Program-made: the position numbers and the translations under genes
Assembly: GCF_018613575.1 (NCBI RefSeq)
Contig: NZ_JAGGPX010000020.1
Span: 58,401 to 122,400 of the forward strand
DNA length: 64,000 nucleotides
Source of the DNA: Planococcus sp. ISL-110
GTDB taxonomy: Bacteria > Bacillota > Bacilli > Bacillales_A > Planococcaceae
Reading direction: 5' to 3'
Shown here: positions 26,288 to 34,956 of the stretch, piece after piece
Layout of the letters: each line of letters begins with the position of its first letter
Numbering within the stretch: the stretch's first letter is position 1
The notes under the pieces: generated by a model
Told to the model about the DNA's origin: nothing
Database searches by the model: none
The model's input: only the letters and a program-made list of their open reading frames with translations

Positions 26288-26301
26288 TTGGGAGTGGAAA
26301 A

Positions 26302-27843
26302 ATGGATATTTACGAAAGAATCAATGAATTGTACGACCGTAAGCGTGAGATCGAGCTAGGCGGCGGCGAGGAACGCATTGCCAAGCAGCATGAAAAAGGC
26401 AAGCTGACAGCACGTGAACGTATTGATTTATTGTTGGATAAAGGTACTTTTGTTGAATTGAGTCCTTTTGTAGAGCATCGCACGACGGATTTCGGCATGG
26501 CAGAAGGTCCTGGTGAAGGGGTTGTGACAGGCTACGGCAAAGTGAATGGCAGAGCCATCTATTTGTTTTCACAGGATTTCACCGTTTTCGGTGGAGCCCT
26601 GGGCGAGATGCATGCCAAAAAAATCGCCAATGTCATGGATATGGCGGCGCGCAACGGCGCGCCGTTCATCGGCTTGAACGATTCAGGCGGTGCGCGTATC
26701 CAAGAAGGCGTCCTGTCACTTGATGGCTACGGCCAGATTTTTTACCGTAATTCCATTTATTCAGGTGTCATACCGCAGATTTCCGTCATCCTGGGACCTT
26801 CTGCAGGCGGTGCGGTTTATTCTCCTGCCATCACGGATTTTGTGTTCATGGTTGACAAGACGAGCCAGATGTTCATTACAGGTCCTAAAGTGATTGAAAC
26901 GGTAACGGGTGAAAAAATTTCCTCTGAAGATCTTGGGGGATCGAGGGTACATACAGCGATCAGCGGAAATGCCCATTTCCGTGGCGATACAGAACAGAAA
27001 GTGCTTGAAATGGTGCGCCAACTGATCAGCTACCTGCCGCAAAACAACCAGGAAATGCCGCCGCGCTTGGACGGCGGAGAAGACGATGATTATCGACCGG
27101 ATTTGGCTGATGTCGTCCCTTATGAAGCGATTCGCCCCTATGACGTGCGAAAAGTGGTCGAACAAGTGGTGGACAAAGAAAGCTTCATGGAAGTGCAGCC
27201 GGAGTTTGCCCGCAATATTGTTGTCGGACTTGCGCGCATCAAAGGCGAAACAGTCGGTCTTGTCTGCAACCAGCCAAAAGTTATGGCGGGCGGGCTGGAT
27301 ATTGATTCTTCCGATAAAGCGGCGCGCTTTATCCGATTCTGCGACTCGTTCAATATTCCGTTGATTACGTTTGAGGACGTTACGGGCTTTTTCCCAGGAA
27401 TCAAGCAGGAACATGGCGGCATCATCCGCCACGGAGCGAAGATTCTCTATGCTTATTCTGAAGCGACGGTCCCTAAAATGACGGTCATTTTAAGAAAAGC
27501 CTACGGCGGCGCATATGTGGCCCTGAATTCAAAATCAATCGGCGCCGATTTGGTGTATTCATGGCCAAATGCTGAAATTGCGGTTATGGGACCGAATGGT
27601 GCTGCCAACATCATTTTTGCCCGCGAAATTGCGGCAAGTGATAATCCGGAAGAAACCCGCGCAGCGAAGATCGAGGAATATCGCGTGAAATTTGCTAATC
27701 CTTACGTTGCTGCCGCGCGCGGCATGGTCGATGACGTTATCGATCCACGCGAAACACGCATTAAACTGATTCAGGCGTTGGAAATGATGCGCAATAAAAA
27801 AGATACACGTCCAGCCAAAAAACACGGCAATATGCCGCTGTAA
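26302..27843 (+). CDS. Acyl-CoA (propionyl/methylmalonyl-CoA) carboxyltransferase subunit
   Basis: A 513-residue double-crotonase carboxyltransferase: N-half GLNDSGGARIQEGVLSLDGY and ILGPSAGGAVYSPA, C-half FEDVTGFFPGIKQEHGGIIRHGAK and LRKAYGGAYVAL. It corresponds to PccB, MmdA or B. subtilis YqjD. With mce and mutAB nearby, propionyl-CoA/methylmalonyl-CoA is the likely substrate. No biotin carboxylase or biotin carrier gene lies in the window, so its partner must be encoded elsewhere, or it serves a decarboxylase. ATG 26302 follows GGGAGTGG; the overlapping GTG at 26284 is the alternative. Confidence 0.88.
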   Translation: MDIYERINELYDRKREIELGGGEERIAKQHEKGKLTARERIDLLLDKGTFVELSPFVEHRTTDFGMAEGPGEGVVTGYGKVNGRAIYLFSQDFTVFGGALGEMHAKKIANVMDMAARNGAPFIGLNDSGGARIQEGVLSLDGYGQIFYRNSIYSGVIPQISVILGPSAGGAVYSPAITDFVFMVDKTSQMFITGPKVIETVTGEKISSEDLGGSRVHTAISGNAHFRGDTEQKVLEMVRQLISYLPQNNQEMPPRLDGGEDDDYRPDLADVVPYEAIRPYDVRKVVEQVVDKESFMEVQPEFARNIVVGLARIKGETVGLVCNQPKVMAGGLDIDSSDKAARFIRFCDSFNIPLITFEDVTGFFPGIKQEHGGIIRHGAKILYAYSEATVPKMTVILRKAYGGAYVALNSKSIGADLVYSWPNAEIAVMGPNGAANIIFAREIAASDNPEETRAAKIEEYRVKFANPYVAAARGMVDDVIDPRETRIKLIQALEMMRNKKDTRPAKKHGNMPL

Positions 27844-27863
27844 GTATAAAAGAGGTGCTTTAG

Positions 27864-28982
27864 ATGAACAACGAAAGACTGATGAACGAATTTATGGAAT
27901 TGCTTCAAATTGATTCTGAAACAAAACACGAAGGTGAAATCGCCGCTGTATTGCAGACCAAATTGGAAGCGCTGGGTTTCCATGTAGCAATCGATGAATC
28001 GGCAGCAGTTACCGGCCACGGCGCGGGCAATATTATCGCCACGCTTCGCGGAACATTGAGCGAAGTTCCGGCTATTTATTTTACTGTCCATATGGACACG
28101 GTCACGCCTGGCGTCGGCGTTAAGCCGGAAATCCGTGGCGGCTATGTCTACTCGGATGGCACGACCATTCTGGGTGCTGATGACAAAGCCGGCATTGCCG
28201 CTTTGTTTGAAATGATCCGTGTGCTTCAGGAACAGCAAGTCGATCATGGCGATATTCAATTGGTGATTACAGCGGGAGAAGAAAGTGGCCTGGTTGGTGC
28301 AAAAGAACTGGACTTATCTTTGTTGATTGCCAAATACGGCTACGCTGTGGACAGCGACGGCAAAGTGGGCGGCATTGTGACAGCTGCTCCGAACCAAGCG
28401 AAGTTATGGACCACTATCCATGGAAAAACAGCACATGCCGGTGTTGCACCTGAAAAAGGCATTTCGGCCATCACCATCGCTGCAAAAGCCATCGCTAAAA
28501 TGACGCTTGGCCGTATCGATGAAGAAACAACGGCCAATATTGGGCGTTTTGAAGGTGGAGGAGCCACCAATATCGTTTGTGACGAAGTCAATATTTTGTC
28601 GGAGGCGCGATCAATCAGTGAAGACAAGCTGGCGGCACAGACCACTCATATGGAGTCTGTCTTTAAACAGTCAGCGGAAAACCTCGGTGGACGTGCAGAA
28701 ACGGAAGTAAAGCTCATGTATCCGGGATTCCATTTTGATGACATGGATCCGGTCGTAGAAATTGCCCAAAGAGCAGCAGCGAAAATTGGCCGCCCTTCAC
28801 CGGTTCTGACAAGCGGCGGCGGCAGCGATGCCAATATCTTCAATGGCTTTGGCATCCCAACCGTCAATCTATGTGTCGGATATGAAGAAATCCATACAAA
28901 AAACGAACGCATGCCGATCGAGGAACTTGAAAAGCTGGCCGAATTGCTGGTTGAAATTGTCAAAGAATCAACCCTTAATTAA
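27864..28982 (+). CDS. M20 family metallopeptidase (PepT-like, YqjE type)
   Basis: A 372-residue di-zinc peptidase. Metal and catalytic residues are seen in FTVHMDTVTPG (His, Asp), LGADDKAGIAA (bridging Asp), ITAGEESGLVGAK (catalytic Glu-Glu) and the late GGGSDANIF with GYEEIHTKNE (His). The dimerisation domain includes KTAHAGVAPEKGISAI. It probably cleaves tripeptides or amino-acid conjugates in the cytosol. It follows the carboxyltransferase by 20 bp with RBS AGAGGTG. A strong terminator ends this unit. Confidence 0.9.
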   Translation: MNNERLMNEFMELLQIDSETKHEGEIAAVLQTKLEALGFHVAIDESAAVTGHGAGNIIATLRGTLSEVPAIYFTVHMDTVTPGVGVKPEIRGGYVYSDGTTILGADDKAGIAALFEMIRVLQEQQVDHGDIQLVITAGEESGLVGAKELDLSLLIAKYGYAVDSDGKVGGIVTAAPNQAKLWTTIHGKTAHAGVAPEKGISAITIAAKAIAKMTLGRIDEETTANIGRFEGGGATNIVCDEVNILSEARSISEDKLAAQTTHMESVFKQSAENLGGRAETEVKLMYPGFHFDDMDPVVEIAQRAAAKIGRPSPVLTSGGGSDANIFNGFGIPTVNLCVGYEEIHTKNERMPIEELEKLAELLVEIVKESTLN

Positions 28983-28996
28983 ATAACGAGAGCTTA

Positions 28997-29037
28997 TCAA
29001 AAAGAGGGAACAGGATGTATGTTCCCTCTTTTTTTGA
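28997..29037 (+). terminator. Intrinsic terminator after the M20 peptidase gene
   Basis: A 16-bp stem TCAAAAAGAGGGAACA (28997-29012) pairs with TGTTCCCTCTTTTTTTGA (29020-29037). The GAAC..GTTC inside is part of this stem and is not spaced as a LexA box. Confidence 0.9.
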
Positions 29038-29071
29038 TACACTGAAAGAAAACGGAAAGAAGAGCGATTTC

Positions 29072-30313
29072 ATGGCCAGCCGAATCATCTTTCATATTGA
29101 TATGAATAGCTTTTATGCGTCTGTCGAACAATCGCATAATCCAGAACTGAAAGGCAAAGCAATTGCCATCGCCGGCAATCCGAAAGAGCGGAGAGGGATC
29201 ATTGTCACCTGTTCCTACGAAGCACGGGCACATGGCATTTATACCACCATGCAAGTGCATGAAGCCAAACGGAAATACCCGGGACTCCTGCTCTTGCCGC
29301 CGAATTTCGAACGTTACCGGGCCGCATCCAAAGCGATGTTCGAAATTCTCCGTTCCTATACCGAAATGGTGGAACCGGTATCGATTGATGAAGGTTATGT
29401 GGATGTCACGGAATTGACTGAGCAGCGGCATGCACTGGAAATCGCCGATGAAATTCAGCAGCGGCTGCTTGCTGAATTGGATCTGCCATGTTCGATAGGC
29501 ATTGCCCCAAATAAATTCCTGGCAAAAACGGCTTCAGACATGAAAAAGCCATTGGGCATCACCGTTTTGCGGAAGCGTGATATTCAGGCTTTGCTGTGGC
29601 CCAAACCGGTGATTGAGATGCACGGCATCGGCGACAGTACGGCAGCCCGGCTGAAAAGCTTAAAAATTGAAACCATCGGTGAATTGGCCACAGCGAACGA
29701 AGGATTGGTCAAGGAAAAGATGGGCAAAAATGGCGTTCGCCTGCAGGCACGCGCGAATGGGATCGACGACCGGCCGGTAGATCCCGATTCGATCTATGAC
29801 ACAAAAAGCGTCGGCACTTCCACAACTTTGCCGGTGGACGAAACGGATGAACAAAATCTGAAGGCGTTGTTTCTCCAGCTTAGTGAAAAAGTGGCCAATC
29901 GGTTGGAAGCAAAAGAATTGGCCGGGCCCACGGTAAGCATCCAGACCCGCAGCTCGGATTGGAAAAACAGGACCCGCAGCATCACTTTGAACAATACTGT
30001 CTGGAAAGCAGACGACATTCATCGGAACGCTTGGCAGTTGTTCACCAAACATTGGAATGGAGAACCACTAAGGCTGATTGGTGTTACGGTATCGAATGTC
30101 GCCGATAAAGGCGACATGACAGAGCAGTTATCGATTTTCAATTTCCAGGAACATGTACGTGAAGAACCAATCCTTGATTTGATGGCACAACTGGAGAGCC
30201 GGTTTGGCAAAAGTGTCCTGACACGGGGAACCAAAATCAAAAAAACGAATTATGATTCGAAAACAAGTTTCAGCAAAGATTTTCTGGACGACCACGATCA
30301 TGAGAGAAAGTAG
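29072..30313 (+). CDS. dinB: DNA polymerase IV (Y family)
   Basis: A 413-residue translesion polymerase. The catalytic site is in IFHIDMNSFYASVE (first Asp, steric-gate region) and VSIDEGYVDVT (Asp-Glu). The helix-hairpin-helix thumb includes MHGIGDSTAARLKSL, and a little-finger domain follows. ATG 29072 with upstream AAGAAGAG is the start; a frame extending to 29015 would read through the preceding terminator. The C-terminal tail beyond LSIFNF may carry a beta-clamp-binding peptide. No LexA box is visible upstream, unlike several SOS polymerases. Confidence 0.93.
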   Translation: MASRIIFHIDMNSFYASVEQSHNPELKGKAIAIAGNPKERRGIIVTCSYEARAHGIYTTMQVHEAKRKYPGLLLLPPNFERYRAASKAMFEILRSYTEMVEPVSIDEGYVDVTELTEQRHALEIADEIQQRLLAELDLPCSIGIAPNKFLAKTASDMKKPLGITVLRKRDIQALLWPKPVIEMHGIGDSTAARLKSLKIETIGELATANEGLVKEKMGKNGVRLQARANGIDDRPVDPDSIYDTKSVGTSTTLPVDETDEQNLKALFLQLSEKVANRLEAKELAGPTVSIQTRSSDWKNRTRSITLNNTVWKADDIHRNAWQLFTKHWNGEPLRLIGVTVSNVADKGDMTEQLSIFNFQEHVREEPILDLMAQLESRFGKSVLTRGTKIKKTNYDSKTSFSKDFLDDHDHERK

Positions 30314-30320
30314 GGAAAGC

Positions 30321-31280
30321 ATGCAATTATTATTTTTGGGCACCGGTGCCGGAATGCCTTCTAAACAACGCAATACTTCTGCGCTGGTGCTGAAATTGCT
30401 TGAAGAGCGGGGAACAGTTTGGTTGTTCGACTGCGGAGAAGCGACGCAGCACCAAATTCTCCATACGACAGTAAAGCCGCGCAAAATCGAAAAAATCTTC
30501 ATTACCCATCTGCACGGGGACCATATTTTTGGTTTGCCCGGTTTGCTCGGTTCCCGTTCATTCCAGGGAGGCGACGAGGCACTGGATGTTTATGGGCCTG
30601 CAGGAATCAAAGAATTTATCGAAATGGCCTTAACGCTAAGCCGTACCCATTTGACGTATCGGGTTGTCTACCATGAACTGGAAGAAGGAGTGCTGTTTGA
30701 AGACGACCTGATGACGGTGGAGACGCGACTGCTGAACCATGTAATCCCATCCTATGGCTTCCGTATCACCCAAAAGCCATTGCCGCCGAAACTGTTGGTC
30801 AATAAGGCGCTGGCGCTTGGTGTCCCGAAAGGCCCGTTGCTGGCGAAACTGAAGAACGGGGAAGATGTGGAAATCGCTGACGGCCAGTGGGTCCGGAGCG
30901 GAGATGTCACAGAACCGGAAGAGCCCGGATTTATTGTCACCATTCTCGGTGACACACGGTTTTGTGAAGCCGCTGTAGAATTGGGGCGCGGCGCAGATGT
31001 TCTGGTCCATGAAGCGACATTTGATGGAACCGCCAAAAAAATGGCTGGTGAATATGGCCATTCAACCGTTTATGATGCGGCCAAAACAGCCCATTCAGCC
31101 GGTGCGGATACCTTGATCATGAACCACATCAGTGCCCGTTTTTTGCCGGAGGATGATAAGCTGCTGCTGAAACAGATGAAGGAAATTCACCCGCGCGGAT
31201 GGATTGCTCATGATTTTGCTGAATTCGACTGGGTGCAGCAGGATAAAAAAATCAGGAAAAAACAGGTAAGCCGTCCTTAA
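30321..31280 (+). CDS. rnz: Ribonuclease Z
   Basis: A 319-residue metallo-beta-lactamase-fold tRNA 3' endonuclease. It starts MQLLFLGTGAGMPSKQRNTSA. The zinc motif is ITHLHGDHIFGLPGLL; downstream are ILGDTRFC, VLVHEATFDG and MNHISARF. The exosite arm that clamps tRNA is the stretch around FRITQKPLPPKLLVNKALA. ATG 30321 is chosen over longer frames because the conserved N-terminus starts exactly here, 7 bp after dinB with AGGGAAAG. Confidence 0.94.
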   Translation: MQLLFLGTGAGMPSKQRNTSALVLKLLEERGTVWLFDCGEATQHQILHTTVKPRKIEKIFITHLHGDHIFGLPGLLGSRSFQGGDEALDVYGPAGIKEFIEMALTLSRTHLTYRVVYHELEEGVLFEDDLMTVETRLLNHVIPSYGFRITQKPLPPKLLVNKALALGVPKGPLLAKLKNGEDVEIADGQWVRSGDVTEPEEPGFIVTILGDTRFCEAAVELGRGADVLVHEATFDGTAKKMAGEYGHSTVYDAAKTAHSAGADTLIMNHISARFLPEDDKLLLKQMKEIHPRGWIAHDFAEFDWVQQDKKIRKKQVSRP

Positions 31281-31325
31281 AAGATGGCTTTTTTTAGTAA
31301 ATTCTAAAATAATTTATGGAAATAT

Positions 31326-31354
31326 TAGAACATACGTTCTTTTTGTGATAAAAT
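31326..31354 (+). promoter_or_regulatory. Candidate LexA-controlled promoter of the small toxin gene
   Basis: AGAACATACGTTCT (31327-31340) contains GAAC-N4-GTTC, the core of the Gram-positive SOS box. It overlaps a -35-like TAGAAC (31326-31331), with -10 TAAAAT at 31349-31354 and a 17-bp spacer. LexA bound here would block the polymerase; cleavage of LexA after DNA damage would release it. Confidence 0.65.
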
Positions 31355-31410
31355 AAAGTTACAGCTGTATGAGGGCGGTTTGGCCATTCCCCAGGAAAGG
31401 GGGTGGTAAC

Positions 31411-31518
31411 ATGACCATCACAGAATCATTCGGTCTCGTATTTACGAGTATCGGTTTAACGATCAGCGCTTTGACTCTTGTCGTTTCCATGATTTTGGTC
31501 ATCAACAAAAAAAAATAA
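31411..31518 (+). CDS. Putative holin-like type I toxin (35 aa)
   Basis: A 35-residue frame after AAAGGGGGTGGTAAC, an unusually strong RBS. The product starts MTITESFGLVFTSIGL, continues as one membrane helix (TISALTLVVSMILVI) and ends NKKK. This layout (M-T-x-x-E-S start, single helix, lysine tail) is that of the TxpA/Hol_Tox group of type I toxins. A LexA box covers its promoter. An antisense promoter lies 3' of it, and both RNAs would end at the same bidirectional terminator. Toxicity is inferred from the family, not shown. It lies in the rnz-namA gap, next to dinB and rnz. Confidence 0.7.
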   Translation: MTITESFGLVFTSIGLTISALTLVVSMILVINKKK

Positions 31519-31555
31519 CCGTCCCATGTGGCGTGGAATGACGGTTATTTTTTAA
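31514..31555. terminator. Bidirectional terminator at the toxin 3' end
   Basis: A 10-bp stem AATAACCGTC (31514-31523) with GACGGTTATT (31540-31549) has T runs on both strands. It overlaps the toxin stop codon. Confidence 0.85.
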
Positions 31556-31598
31556 GCCTGTATTCCAGCCAACCGCTCTCGTGGCGGCATACAGCTGG

Positions 31599-31625
31599 CC
31601 GAATGCTTACGCATTCGGTTTTTTT
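31599..31625 (+). terminator. Second hairpin-T run downstream of the toxin
   Basis: CCGAATGC (31599-31606) pairs with GCATTCGG (31611-31618), followed by seven T. Between it and the first terminator lies a CCAGC..GCTGG, CCGC..GCGG nested hairpin. It could back up termination of the toxin mRNA. On the other strand it is the first hairpin of the antisense RNA. Confidence 0.75.
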
Positions 31626-31669
31626 ACGTTACCTTAAGTATACTAAATCTGAATTATTTTGCAACCGCC

Positions 31670-32686
31670 TTATATCCAACCGCGCTTATACGGCGCTGGA
31701 GCCGTGATATCAGCGTGTAGCTCCTTGGCAGCTGTGTATGCCCAATAAGGGTCTCGAAGCAGTTCACGGGCAAGGAAGACCATATCTGCGCGGTTATTTT
31801 GAAGGATTTCCTCTGCGTGCAAGGGGCTGGTGATTAAGCCGACCGCCCCAGTCGCTATCGGGGTTTGCTTTTTAATCATTTCTGCAAATGGCACCTGGTA
31901 ACCGGGGTATACAGGAATTTGAGCGGGTACGACAGCACCGGAGCTGACATCGATCAAATCAACGCCTTGCTGTTTCATCCATTGGCACATTTCTACATAC
32001 TGTTCCGGTATCATGCCACCTTTGCTGTAATCATGTGCAGAGATACGGACAAACAACGGCCCCTCCCATACTTCATTGACAGCATCGATGACCTGGCCCA
32101 ACAGGCGGTAACGGTTTTCTGCACTGCCGCCATAATTGTCGGTGCGCCCATTTGTTAAAGGCGACAGGAATTGGTTGATCAAATAACCGTGTGCCGCATG
32201 GAGTTCGACAACATCGAAACCGGCTTTTTTTGCGCGGACAGCCCCATTTTTAAATGCCTTGATCGTTTTTTCAATATCTTCTAAAGACATTTCTTTAGGT
32301 ATTTTATAATTCTCATCAAAAGCGATGGCGCTTGCTGAATGGATCTCTCCATCAATTGTCGCTTTTCTGCCAGCATGTGCCAATTGAATACCGGTTTTGG
32401 CACCGTTCTGTTGCATCAATCGGACAATTTCGGCTTGTCCGTCAATGTGGCTGTCATCCCAAATCCCGAGATCCCTTGATGAAATGCGCCCTTCTGGCTG
32501 GACAGCTGTCGCTTCGGTGATAATGAGGCCTACGCCACCAACTGCCCGTGTCGGGTAGTGGACACGATGCCAGTCAGTTACTTGGCCATCTTCCTGATCA
32601 CTTTGGTACATGCACATCGGCGCCATTACGATACGGTTTTTAAATATGGTTTTTTTAATCGCATAAGGTTCAAATAACTTTGCCAT
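31670..32686 (-). CDS. namA: NADPH dehydrogenase NamA (old yellow enzyme, YqjM type)
   Basis: A 338-residue FMN enzyme, the same length as YqjM. Features are [10 protein letters not shown] (flavin-tuning Cys), [11 protein letters not shown] (Gln, His), [18 protein letters not shown] with the substrate-binding HAAH, and FVRISAHDY. It reduces activated C=C bonds of enals, enones and nitro compounds with NADPH and is linked to oxidative and xenobiotic stress. The ATG has GAGGAGGAAG upstream. Its 3' end abuts the antisense promoter of the toxin locus; I see no terminator of its own before the shared hairpin. Confidence 0.94.
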   Translation of the reverse strand: MAKLFEPYAIKKTIFKNRIVMAPMCMYQSDQEDGQVTDWHRVHYPTRAVGGVGLIITEATAVQPEGRISSRDLGIWDDSHIDGQAEIVRLMQQNGAKTGIQLAHAGRKATIDGEIHSASAIAFDENYKIPKEMSLEDIEKTIKAFKNGAVRAKKAGFDVVELHAAHGYLINQFLSPLTNGRTDNYGGSAENRYRLLGQVIDAVNEVWEGPLFVRISAHDYSKGGMIPEQYVEMCQWMKQQGVDLIDVSSGAVVPAQIPVYPGYQVPFAEMIKKQTPIATGAVGLITSPLHAEEILQNNRADMVFLARELLRDPYWAYTAAKELHADITAPAPYKRGWI

Positions 32687-32732
32687 AAACTTCCTCCTCG
32701 TAGATATACAGCTGCAATACATACAGAAAAAT

Positions 32733-33536
32733 TTATTTGAATTCTTTTCCGAGCTCTTTTGATCGCTCGGAAGCCTGGGTTACGCATTCACCAATGATTT
32801 TCTTAAAATGATTTTCTTCCAGGGAGTTCAACCCTGCTGCGGTCGTCCCGTTCGGGCTGGTCACTTTTTTGCGCAGCTCTGCAAAATCCTCTTGTTGAAG
32901 CATTTCAGCTGCCCCGGCAAAGGTTTGGCGCACCAGTTTTTTGGCATCCGCACTAGACAGGCCATTGGCTACTGCGGCTTCGGTCATCGCTTCCGCAAAA
33001 TAATAGATATAAGCCGGTCCGCTTCCCGCCACTCCTGTAACGGCATGCAATTGCTCTTCTTCCACGACGGTCACACTGCCGATCGAAGTCAGCAGATTCC
33101 GCAACTCGTGCTGCTGCTCAAGCGAAACATGTTTGCTCCAAGCTACACCTGTAGCCGACTTACCGATTTTTGCAGAAGTATTGGGCATTGCACGTGCTAC
33201 TGCAAAATCCCCGACATGCTTTTGGATGGTATCGATGGAAACGCCTGCTGCGACTGATAAGATGACCGTATTGCCGGTTAGCTTGTCTTTAATGCCGCTG
33301 AGGGCTGCTTCCACATCTTTCGGTTTCATTGCGAGCAGAATAAAATTGGCGTCCTTCAACTCAGTTTTGTCCTGACAGACGATATTGACTCCATATTCGT
33401 CGCTCAAAAATTCCAAGCGATCCTGGTCTGATCGGTTCATCACAGAAATTTCTTCCGGTTTCATAATTCGCTTATTGATCCAGCCATGAATCATAGATTC
33501 TGCCATTGACCCGGCTCCTACACATACTATTTTCAT
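32733..33536 (-). CDS. proI: Pyrroline-5-carboxylate reductase
   Basis: A 267-residue NAD(P)H-dependent reductase for the last step of proline synthesis. The Rossmann motif is [33 protein letters not shown] and the C-terminal [16 protein letters not shown] and [16 protein letters not shown] match the P5C reductase signature. ATG 33536 is chosen; a GTG three codons upstream (33545) is close to AGGAAAGAG and also possible. A T-box leader with a proline specifier codon precedes it, so expression should respond to uncharged tRNA-Pro. Position matches B. subtilis yqjO. Confidence 0.92.
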   Translation of the reverse strand: MKIVCVGAGSMAESMIHGWINKRIMKPEEISVMNRSDQDRLEFLSDEYGVNIVCQDKTELKDANFILLAMKPKDVEAALSGIKDKLTGNTVILSVAAGVSIDTIQKHVGDFAVARAMPNTSAKIGKSATGVAWSKHVSLEQQHELRNLLTSIGSVTVVEEEQLHAVTGVAGSGPAYIYYFAEAMTEAAVANGLSSADAKKLVRQTFAGAAEMLQQEDFAELRKKVTSPNGTTAAGLNSLEENHFKKIIGECVTQASERSKELGKEFK

Positions 33537-33559
33537 ATAACTCACTCTCTTTCCTCAAA

Positions 33560-33776
33560 TTAAAAAGCGCAATCATCCCTGTTTATACAAGGACGAAAAC
33601 GCTCTGTTTCCGCGGTACCACCTAAGTTTGCCATAAAGACACCACTCGATATCCATAACGCGGACAGACGGCCGTGTTTTCACGGCAGCTCAAAAGCAGG
33701 TTCCACAAAGGAGAGGGGGTGCGCATCTCAGCTGCAGCTGCACTCTCTTTACACCTTCACTTTGTGTACTGATCTT
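33560..33776 (-). promoter_or_regulatory. T-box riboswitch, proline-specific, upstream of proI
   Basis: On the minus strand, GGTGGTACCGCGG (33622-33610) is the T-box consensus that pairs with the tRNA acceptor end. Upstream, AGTA and GGTGTAAAGAGAG resemble stem I. The specifier context GTGGAACCTGC places CCT (33700-33698), a proline codon, in the specifier loop. Downstream, TCCTTG..CAGGGA and AGCG..CGCT with five T form the terminator helix. The predicted amino acid agrees with the downstream gene. Confidence 0.9.
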
Positions 33777-33801
33777 TATCTTCGCTCACATATGTTTTTA
33801 A

Positions 33802-33831
33802 ATTATAGAGTACAGAGGGGTCTTTTGTCAA
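33802..33831 (-). promoter_or_regulatory. Promoter of the proI T-box transcript
   Basis: On the minus strand, TTGACA (33831-33826), an 18-bp spacer and TATAAT (33807-33802): consensus sigma-A hexamers. Confidence 0.8.
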
Positions 33832-33844
33832 ATGGCCTAAAGAA

Positions 33845-33873
33845 GTGACGGTATCCGATTTTCCATGTATGAT
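33845..33873 (+). promoter_or_regulatory. Promoter for the MBL-fold hydrolase gene
   Basis: -35 GTGACG (33845-33850), 17-bp spacer, -10 TATGAT (33868-33873), divergent from the proI promoter. Confidence 0.5.
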
Positions 33874-33910
33874 GGATGAATAGTGATTCATTTTAAAGGA
33901 GAGAGCTAAT

Positions 33911-34858
33911 TTGACTTTACATAAGATTATTATTCCTACACCGTTTGCAGTTGGTGACGTCAATTCATACTTGTTGAAAGGCGATATGCTGACCTTGATC
34001 GATGCTGGCCCGAAAACGCCAGAAGCCTGGTTGGCCATAAAGGCTGGACTGAAAGAGTTTGGTGCAGAACCCGGGGACATTGAACAAGTGGTGCTGACGC
34101 ATCATCATCCCGATCACGCCGGGTGGGTAGACGGCTTTGAAAATGCGAAATTATATGGCCATCCGTACAATGATCCATGGCTGCGCCGCGATCAGAGTTT
34201 CTTTGATTACCATGACGCGTTCTATTTAGAACGGTTAAAGGAAGAAGGGGTTCCGGGCGATCTGCAATTCTGGGTCAAAAAGATGAAGCGCCCACTGAAC
34301 CTGATGGGAAGCCGCCCTTTGGACATGTCCATCACTGAAGGCGATACACTGCCGGGCCACCCGGAATGGGAAGTTCTCGAAACGCTTGGCCATGCACAAA
34401 GCCATCTATCATTCTGGAACAAAGAAACTGGGGAAATGATTGGAGGCGATCATGTCATTGCGAAGGTATCGTCCAATCCACTGATCGAACCGCCACTCGA
34501 TCCGGTGCAAGGGCGCCCGAAGTCGCTCCTTCAATACAATGCGTCTCTTAGCCGTCTCTTGAAAATGCCGGTCGACGTAATCTACAGTGGGCATGGAGAA
34601 GAAGTCCGCGATGTCAGTAAACTCATCACTGCTCGACTGGCAAAGCAGCACCAGCGGGCTATGAAGGCCCTTGGCATGATTGGTGAAGGGGAATGCACCG
34701 TTTATGAGCTGACAAAAGAATTGTTTGCCCATGCCTATGAAAAAGAGCTTGGGCTCACCTTATCGGAAACAATCGGCCAAATCGATTACTTGCAGGAAGA
34801 AGGGCTAATTGCAGAACGTTTAGGCGACGACGGCATCTTCTACTATAATAAGGCATAA
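33911..34858 (+). CDS. Metallo-beta-lactamase-fold hydrolase (YqjP-like)
   Basis: A 315-residue protein with zinc motif VVLTHHHPDHAGWVDGF (about residues 61-77), later metal ligands in LGHAQSHLSFW and GGDHVIA, and YSGHGEEV. The C-terminal about 70 residues look like a winged-helix (ELTKELFAHAYEK). This combination is typical of the YqjP group of hydrolases, distantly related to LACTB2; the substrate is unknown. The TTG start follows AAAGGAGAGAG. It faces proI, as in the B. subtilis yqjO-yqjP pair. Confidence 0.85.
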   Translation: MTLHKIIIPTPFAVGDVNSYLLKGDMLTLIDAGPKTPEAWLAIKAGLKEFGAEPGDIEQVVLTHHHPDHAGWVDGFENAKLYGHPYNDPWLRRDQSFFDYHDAFYLERLKEEGVPGDLQFWVKKMKRPLNLMGSRPLDMSITEGDTLPGHPEWEVLETLGHAQSHLSFWNKETGEMIGGDHVIAKVSSNPLIEPPLDPVQGRPKSLLQYNASLSRLLKMPVDVIYSGHGEEVRDVSKLITARLAKQHQRAMKALGMIGEGECTVYELTKELFAHAYEKELGLTLSETIGQIDYLQEEGLIAERLGDDGIFYYNKA

Positions 34859-34956
34859 ATCCAAGGCTGATAATTGCAACTATTCCATCCAACAGGTAAA
34901 ATTAGCTCGACAGTGTTTAAAACATCACGAATATACAGGAAAAGGATTGGGTAGCT

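Larger units (their letters stand above)
31507..31630 (-). ncRNA. Candidate antisense antitoxin RNA
   Basis: On the minus strand, TTGCAA (31659-31664), a 16-bp spacer and TATACT (31637-31642) form a good sigma-A promoter just past the namA stop codon. A transcript starting near 31630 would run against the 3' part of the toxin mRNA. It would stop at the mirrored hairpin 31514-31549, which has a T run on this strand at 31507-31515. The RNA would be about 120 nt, start with a CCGAATGC/GCATTCGG hairpin, and pair with the end of the toxin gene. Confidence 0.5.

Noticed and set aside
29003..29025. GAAC..GTTC before dinB as a LexA box
   Set aside because: The spacing is 9, not 4, and the bases belong to a terminator stem.
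29015..29071. Upstream extension of dinB to 29015
   Set aside because: It would start inside the terminator hairpin; the conserved N-terminus begins at 29072 with its own RBS.
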